DNA of 64,000 nt, from positions 3,696,826 to 3,760,825 of the forward strand of contig NC_066856.1 in assembly GCF_001640805.2 (NCBI RefSeq), read 5' to 3'. Positions 57,251 to 64,000 of this stretch are shown here, piece after piece. Each line of letters begins with the position of its first letter. Positions within the stretch are counted from its first letter, which is position 1. A program made the translations under genes and the position numbers. This stretch comes from Lates calcarifer (lineage: Eukaryota; Chordata; Actinopteri; Centropomidae). The notes under the pieces are model-generated. The model was not told where the DNA came from, made no database searches, and saw nothing but the letters and a program-made list of their open reading frames with translations.

Positions 57251-57889
57251 TCCCCACCCCCAACGAGATGGGTATGTCTGTTTAGTCATAGAGAACTTTT
57301 ATATTTATGTGTCTTATTTTTTATATTTCTTTATGGTTATTTATTACACTATGTAGTGTACAATACTGTAGTTTGTATTAATACGATAATATATTTTAGT
57401 ATGGAAAAAAGATTCAAAGGCAAATAACTACAAGCCTGGAAAATGAGACTCCGGCATACTGAAGTATGTTTTTCGAACGAACAAAATTATGTTTTTCCTC
57501 GGGAAAAAAAGAAACTTGCACCCTGCAAGCCTGAAAATTGGAACCTGTGACCTCTCTGCATCCATTCTCATGTTAGTTTAGTTTTCTTTCCCCTCTCTAA
57601 TATAAAGCTACTGAACTTTTGAAAACTAATTGTATGTCTAATAGCATGAGTGTGTGCTGTTGTATTGAAGGATGATGCTTAACCACACAAACTGTCCTTT
57701 TTGCCAAGCCAAAATAATATTGACGTATGTTCTTATGTTTTTATTTGTGCCAATTTGTTACTTTATATGTCAGTGTCAAGACCACACCCTTTTATATGCC
57801 CCTTCCCTTTTAACACCCTCATCTTTTTTTTTATAGTGATTGTTTTTGTTTTTCTTTTTTTGTTCATTTTTTATGACTCCCCATCTCAC

Positions 57890-57997
57890 AATAAAATACA
57901 TCAATTACAAGCTGCTCAGTTTCTGATGATATTGTCTTTGAGAGTTTTCAAATCACACACTGCTTTCCTGCAATATTCAAATAAATATCACAATAAA
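57890..57997 (+). terminator. zeb1: zeb1 polyadenylation signal cluster
   Basis: AATAAA occurs at 57890-57895, 57980-57985 and 57992-57997, followed by A-rich then T-rich (58101-58112) sequence. These are the best candidates for the distal 3' end. Which is used is unknown. Confidence 0.55.
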
Positions 57998-58020
57998 AAT
58001 CTCATAAGGGACCACTTCAG

Positions 58021-60100
58021 AAATGGAAAAAAAACAAAAACAAACAAACAACAAGTTCAGAACACTTTAAATATTTAATTCTAATGTCCCGTCTGGAGGC
58101 TTTTTTTTTTTTGTACCAGCTCAAAATTACATATTTAAGATCACTGAATCATCTCGTTACTTAATGGCTTTTACTCATTGTAAGAGAATTCTTCATCAGC
58201 ATGATTCTGAAATGATGATGTGTCTGCTACAGAAAATATCAGATGACCTGTGTTTGGTGTCTCACAGAGACCAGATGTAAAACATCATCAAAGACACGAT
58301 TAAAACTAAACTGCGTTCATATGAATAACGGATCTGCGTCTGTCCTCAGTAATGAGTCAGAGCCCCCCTTTCAGTCCAGTCTGCCTGCTAACAGCCCAGC
58401 CCAAGGTCAACCCTATTGATCCAGATTAGGTTTCTAGAAGGGTCGACCCTCCTCCTGCCTCCCCAGCCCCGGCCCCTCCACCAGCATGAATTAGTAATGG
58501 AATGGACTAAAAATCCATAGTCTGTTCAGAGGTTGAAAATGATACAATAGCTGGTGAACATATTTGATAGTTCTCCTCATCTCTGTTTTTTTTTCCTTGA
58601 CTTCCTAGAAGACCCACTCTGCTTCCTGGGGGTATGGGAGTGGGGCGTGGCGGGGTGGCGGGGTGTAGGTGTTGGAATAATGTTTCATAGGACATCTCGC
58701 ACCATAACATTACTGTGTCAGACCGTCCAACAGCATCTTATAATTGTGCCTATTATAAATGTCTTTAACAGTGGTCACAGCAGCGCTGAGGCACACTCTA
58801 AAACTCTAAAAAGGTCAAACAGTGTGTAGCCTGTGGCTACATGTTCAGGATGCGGGGCCGTTTTACAGGCTTTCAGTCCAATCCAGGACTTAAAGCCAAG
58901 ATATTGCCATATGTTCTGCTGGGCTCAGCATTTCAAAGGAAAATTGAAAAGCTATAACTGCTAAGAGGATATGGAGTGCTCTTGCCAATAATGGTGCAAA
59001 AGCCTGATGAAGTATCATGGCTGCCGGGACTCTGACACCGAGCCAAACCCAGGGGGCTGAAGCTCCCCAGGGAAATTTAGAGAAAAGCCGGGAGGAGGAG
59101 GAGGAAAGGAAAGCTTGTGCTCAGGAAATAGCAGTCACTTAAATATCATGTTCATTTACTCAACCACTAAATAGCAGAACCTACACTCAGACACTGTGTG
59201 TGTGGTGTGTGTGTGTGTGTATGAAGAGGCAGGTTAATATGCCACTTCATGTGACAAATAGCTGTTTCAGAGCTCCATTTTTAACACACTGGTCAGCATC
59301 AAATAATACATAACTGAAAATCTATTTATGCTTGTGTGAGACACAGAAAAACATTTTAAATATATTAGTGGTCCATATGAACCAGTGGACCTGTCAAACA
59401 AACAATCTCACATTCAATCAAAACACGACTCACTAAAAAAAATCTATACAGAAAAACCTAGAGCATCTGTTATCTTTATGTGGGTATTTAAATACCACAC
59501 ACAGTATGAGTGTATCATAGCAAAGTCCACTTCTTGGTCTGATATTCAAAATAATACATTTAGCTCCCTCTTATATGCCTATGCGCACAAGATATGTTAC
59601 TAAGCATGACACAACATAATAAAGATGAACCTAACACAGCATAATATACAGATATTTTTCAGTGTACTTATTTATTAAACTGATTCTCAGTAATAGAATA
59701 TAGAACATTGTAATTTTTTACCAGGATTTTACTTTGCAAAATACTTTTTCTCTGCCAAACTCAAAACATTCTGTTGTGAGATCTGAGCTAAAGCCGTCGT
59801 AAAATACAGTAAAATATCATGTATGATATGACTCATGACTTATACTTGTATATGACATCTTATAGCTGATCATCTTTGATTGCTCAGTATAACAGAGATG
59901 AGGGTATGTAAACAGTATATTACCCACTGGCCTCCCCTCAGGGCGTTTCACCCAGTAATACTCTGACAGATTTGCTGGCTCCTGTCACTTATCAACACTG
60001 ACTCCTTGCCTTTTGTTTCCTCTGATTTTAAAGCATACACACACATACAACACACAGCGGTCAAAGGACTAGTGGGTCACCAATATGAGAGGGCAGTGAG
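58021..60100. other. downstream non-coding DNA
   Basis: No exon is recognised. A short (GT)n lies at 59200-59220, and there are AT-rich stretches around 59280-59900. The segment 58840-59110 is complex, non-repetitive sequence. Confidence 0.55.
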
Positions 60101-60107
60101 AACATCC

Positions 60108-60108
60108 T

Positions 60109-60139
<31 letters not shown>

Positions 60140-60864
60140 CAAAGGGTTGATTGATTGTCATTGTGCTGTATTTAGCTCGAACCTTAAACATCTCCCTGGG
60201 AGAATTACCCTTCAGCTACAGTCATATGAAACCAATCGTTAACCGTGTTCAGATTCACCGAGGTTTTAGGTGTCCTTGTTTAGCAGGGAGTCATTATCCT
60301 GTATCCTGGTCACCCTTTACCAATCACCTTAATCACAAATAAAGCTTCACTTTTCCTAAGCACACATACGTACATACATACACACACACACACACACACC
60401 TTTTTTTTCTTGCCTTCCAGCTGAATCCTATTACAGTGTTTCTCAGAGATAAGCCCTGGTGAAATCTATCTATAAATGAAATTTATGCATCATCGTTTAA
60501 GCTTGTAATTGCTCAGAGACTCTATTCATTTTATTAGGCAGCATATCTTCTCTATTGCTGAGCTCAATGTGTTAGTGACTGTGTTATTTTGTCCTCTTTT
60601 GTGCAGTTTGGGTTGCTTTGAAATAGGGACAATAAGTTGATAGTTTGACATGCACACGTTCTCAAATCTCTCATGTTCACACACACACACACACACACAT
60701 ATATTTAGTATTAATGTTCTGGCAGTTTCATGCTTTCTTTTCAGGGTGAGGTTCAGGGCTGACTTTCACCACTTCCCCTCCTCGTTACCACATCAGGACT
60801 CGAGTTGCGCTAGAAAAACACCAGCGCAACCGCAATCACCTCACAATCCCTGCCTCTACACTCA

Positions 60865-60907
<43 letters not shown>

Positions 60908-61073
60908 AAAGTGCCAACCAGCCAGTGTTTGCAGGTATGGCCGGCCCTCCCACACTGCTGGGACAACATGGAGCGGCTCTCAGTCATGACTAGAATAACA
61001 AGGAGCTGCACAGAATTCAATTAAATGGTCTGCTCTTTGAAAAGCTACCACCCACCTGCCTGCATGCACATGC

Positions 61074-61126
<53 letters not shown>

Positions 61127-61265
61127 CTGCACTACGCTGTAAGAACACACACCTCCACCCAACTACCCACTCTTGTGTGCTTTGGTCTTCCCACACACAC
61201 AGGAAAGCATGCAGGAACACACACTCACGTAAATATCCATTTCTCCTCTCTCCTGAGTCTCTACT

Positions 61266-61299
<34 letters not shown>
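60108..61299. repeat. cluster of (CA)n/(GT)n microsatellites
   Basis: Six tracts within 1.2 kb: GT at 60108-60137, CA at 60379-60399, CA at 60678-60699, CA at 60867-60909, CA at 61073-61123 and GT at 61270-61299. Open frames crossing them are artefacts of the dinucleotide repeats. Confidence 0.9.
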
Positions 61300-61302
<3 letters not shown>

Positions 61303-64000
61303 CTGTGTAATCCCATTGTCCTGTCCTCCTCAGAGAAGCCTGGACCTTCAAGTGTCGTCTCCAAAGCAGCCACCTGATTGGCTGCTGGAGGTCAGTGGAT
61401 AAGCCCATAAAAAGGCGTGACATCTCTTTACACTCCCTTAAATGTTCACCTTTTTGTCCTTACAGGGCCTGTTTGCTAGAAGCACTATATCTCTCTGCCT
61501 TTGTGTCAGACACTCACTGATGTCTGTGGAAGCAGATGACACAAATTCCCTCTTTAACGCAACTGAACAACTGGTCCCTTCAGAGGAGAAGTTTCTTTCT
61601 GGTTCCAGAGAGAAGATGAGTCCTCCTCTGTTACCTCATGAGGTAACACTAAACCATCACTCTCAGATGAGCAAAGAGCCGGATGATTTAACCAATAGTA
61701 TAAATAACTAAACGGAATAATACAATTTAATTAATTAAACATGGAAAATATAATGGAAATGTTCAGAGAATTTCAGGTTCCTGCCGCGCAGACGTGCAGA
61801 ATCCTTGCCACAGCACCATGTCTGTAGAAATATGATCTCTGTTGTAGCAGCAGGAGAAGAGAAAAAGTCATGCAGCAAAAAGTCCAGATGCAGCACAGGA
61901 CTGTGAGTCACTCAGCACTTGATCGCTGCAGTCAGATAAACCAGCTCTGAGCCCTCTCACGCTCAGGTCGCCTCACCCCGCAGAGGTTTTCCCTCTGCCT
62001 CCTCTCTTTGCCTCTCTCCATCCTCATCCATCGTTCTTATTAGGAATGTGTCCAGTATCTCCGTCCCGCTGTGCACGACCTTTGGCTCCCCACCCAGGTG
62101 TACATGCATTGGTGGAGATGACCTTTAACCTTGGCCTTTGTCTGACTCCGCTGGGAGATGTCGCTGTGTGTGCATGTGCATGTTTCATAGGAGTGTGAAC
62201 AGGGGTTAAAAGATGTGATCTGTGCTTTAGCAACCTTGATCATCACGCCCTCCTTTTTCCACCAGCACCTGGACGTCTATCCTCCATTTACCCGTCACAC
62301 ACGCTGATCACTCCCTCACGTCCTTTACTCATTCACTCCTCTCCTCCTCACACACATTTCACCCTCAGATATGTGGTTTTCCTGCTTCTCCTCCACTTAA
62401 TTGGGCTGAGAGGCTTGGACAGCACCTGTTGTTTTGAATCCAGCGATTATCAACAGTTTTCGTCTTCCTCCCCTCTACTAACAGCAGAGACTCACAGCCC
62501 CGCTGAGCTGCTGTTGTGTCAAAGTTTCAAGCTCTAGAGGCTCCAGAGGTTTTTACATGTCCTGTGTGTAAATAATGAAAGGAGACTCCATTTGCTAATT
62601 AGAGACAGAAACTAAGAAAAGATGTCTTGTTTGTGATAATTTCATATCATCTCTTCTGGGTGAATGCCTTGCAACAAATCATGTCTAAGAGCCACAGCAG
62701 GTTTGTAGTTGGATCATAATGCATTTTAAGAGGCTTTTAAAAGCATTTTCTCAGTCTTACTAAATGATGGTAGGTTTTTTTTTTCACACAACAGACAAAC
62801 CAAATGGAGAAAAGTAGTAATTTGAGCCAGCAGGGAAGTTGAGCCACCCCTTATTAACTACAGACATAATTGGTTGTGTGCCATTCACAGTATTCACACA
62901 GTGCTGCAGGAGAGCACGCGGTCTGAGCGGCACGTCTTTCATTCCAAATGATTTTTTGTATGTTGACAATGTCATGATACTGAGGAGGAACCAAACAGAA
63001 GCTCAGTCATTTTTTAGCATGAATTAGCACTGAATTGAATTATTTCAAATATTACATGACCAAGAGCCATTCACTCTTTTGGTGATAAAGAGAATTATTT
63101 TATGATTATAGTTCAGTGTAATTATGGCTGGCGACTGAATTGACTACTTTGCTGTTGCTCCACACTGAGAATCCTGCAAAGGATGTAAGACAGATGCCAA
63201 CACACTCTATGACATTAAGACTCCTAGGCAGGCAAAACAATCTTAGCTCTTAGTCTTTGAAAGCTTTGTTCACCAGCTAACTGCTAACTTTGTCTGTTTG
63301 CTGGTTGGTGCTGGTGAGAGAGGGGAAACCGAGCCAAAACACTAAAGCTGTGGGCCTCGAAACCAAAGAGCTAAAAGATGCTGAAACATTCCACAGAGCT
63401 TAGGGGAACCACAGAGTTTGGTCACAAGTCTGTGTTGGATCATCACTAAGGTGTGACTAACCACGTTAGATAACATCATATGTCTTAGAGTAAATCAGTG
63501 CAGCTTTAAAGAACCCTCATGTCTCAGAAACATTTAATACTCAACCTGTGCATTTCCAACGTACATCAGGTTTTCAGTGCCTGCTCTGTAGGTGCATGTC
63601 AGTCAGTATTTTCAGAGCGATTTTGGCTTTGCCTACACTCCCCCTCATCTTGGGCATATTAGTATTTTGAAAGTGTTTATTTTAGAAATAATCTCAATTT
63701 CCAGTGATGTTCAACATCCTGAAATAAATGTTCAAATCTTACTTGGAGACAGCGTCACTTTGCTCCAGGGGTGCCAGCGTGGCTCATCTCACCTTTGTTC
63801 CTTAAACTGAAGGTAAAAAGTGCCAGTGATGAGGTTTTCACATGTCAGTGGAGATATGTTCTGTCAGTATAAACCAGAGCAGATACAGAGATCCTGACAA
63901 TGATTTTGGTGTTCAACATACACTAAACTGACCAAACTAATGCTAATTCCTGTCATTATCAATCATACAGACACACTTTCATTTGCTTTCTTATCATAAC
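61300..64000. other. downstream non-coding DNA
   Basis: No coding exon, RNA gene or repeat family is recognised with confidence. Short ORFs on both strands have no known motif. Confidence 0.5.

Larger units (their letters stand above)
55557..58020 (+). other. zeb1: zeb1 3' UTR
   Basis: AT-rich sequence follows the TAA. It is assigned as 3' UTR because it contains five miR-200-family seed matches, a hallmark of ZEB1 3' UTRs. The end is placed near 58020 from the cluster of AATAAA signals at 57890, 57980 and 57992. A fold-back element is embedded at 56260-56660. The exact end is inference. Confidence 0.7.

Noticed and set aside
60980..61423. Several ORFs of 60-125 codons with poly-(Val-Cys) or poly-(Thr-His)
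   Set aside because: They are translations of (CA)n/(GT)n microsatellites.

Overview
The window is nuclear DNA of a ray-finned fish, probably a percomorph teleost. It has a vertebrate-type gene with long introns and GT-AG splice sites, many (CA)n/(GT)n microsatellites, and several fold-back non-autonomous elements of kinds common in percomorph genomes. No bacterial, viral or organellar feature was seen. Species cannot be decided from the sequence alone.

The only protein-coding gene I can support is zeb1, on the + strand in eight coding exons (ATG 10657, normal-frame stop 55554-55556). It encodes the zinc-finger/homeodomain-like repressor that controls epithelial-mesenchymal state. Exons: E1 10657-10714, E2 42855-43010, E3 48481-48642, E4 49766-49968, E5 50426-50531, E6 50982-52684, E7 53874-54054, E8 54804-55556. 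Every intron is GT-AG, and the phases (1,1,1,0,1,0,1) keep one reading frame from ATG to E8. The protein would be about 1106 aa: N-terminal fingers 1-4, SUMO motif, homeodomain-like segment, three CtBP-type motifs, C-terminal fingers 5-7 and an acidic tail. One surplus base near 54879-54882 breaks the frame inside finger 6, so as written the protein stops at residue 891. I cannot say whether this is a real allele or a sequence error. Whether the gene is the zeb1a or zeb1b paralog is also open.

Layout: 1-10456 is upstream non-coding DNA with a fold-back element (2081-3020) and an 'AAGTACTT'-type repeat (6411-6825). The segment 10457-11160 is the CpG-rich promoter/exon 1 area. Intron 1 (32 kb) holds repeats, microsatellites and a pre-miRNA-like hairpin. 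The compact 3' half (42855-55556) carries all other exons. The 3' UTR (55557 to about 58020) has five miR-200-family seed matches and an embedded fold-back element. The segment 58030-64000 is downstream non-coding DNA rich in CA repeats.

The most interesting regulatory signals suggest self-control of zeb1. Intron 3 contains 14 CAGGTG/CAGGTA-type motifs (either strand) in about 780 bp, and these are the sites ZEB1 itself binds. A second series of seven lies across the promoter/exon 1 region. The miR-200 sites are the other half of the known ZEB1/miR-200 feedback loop.
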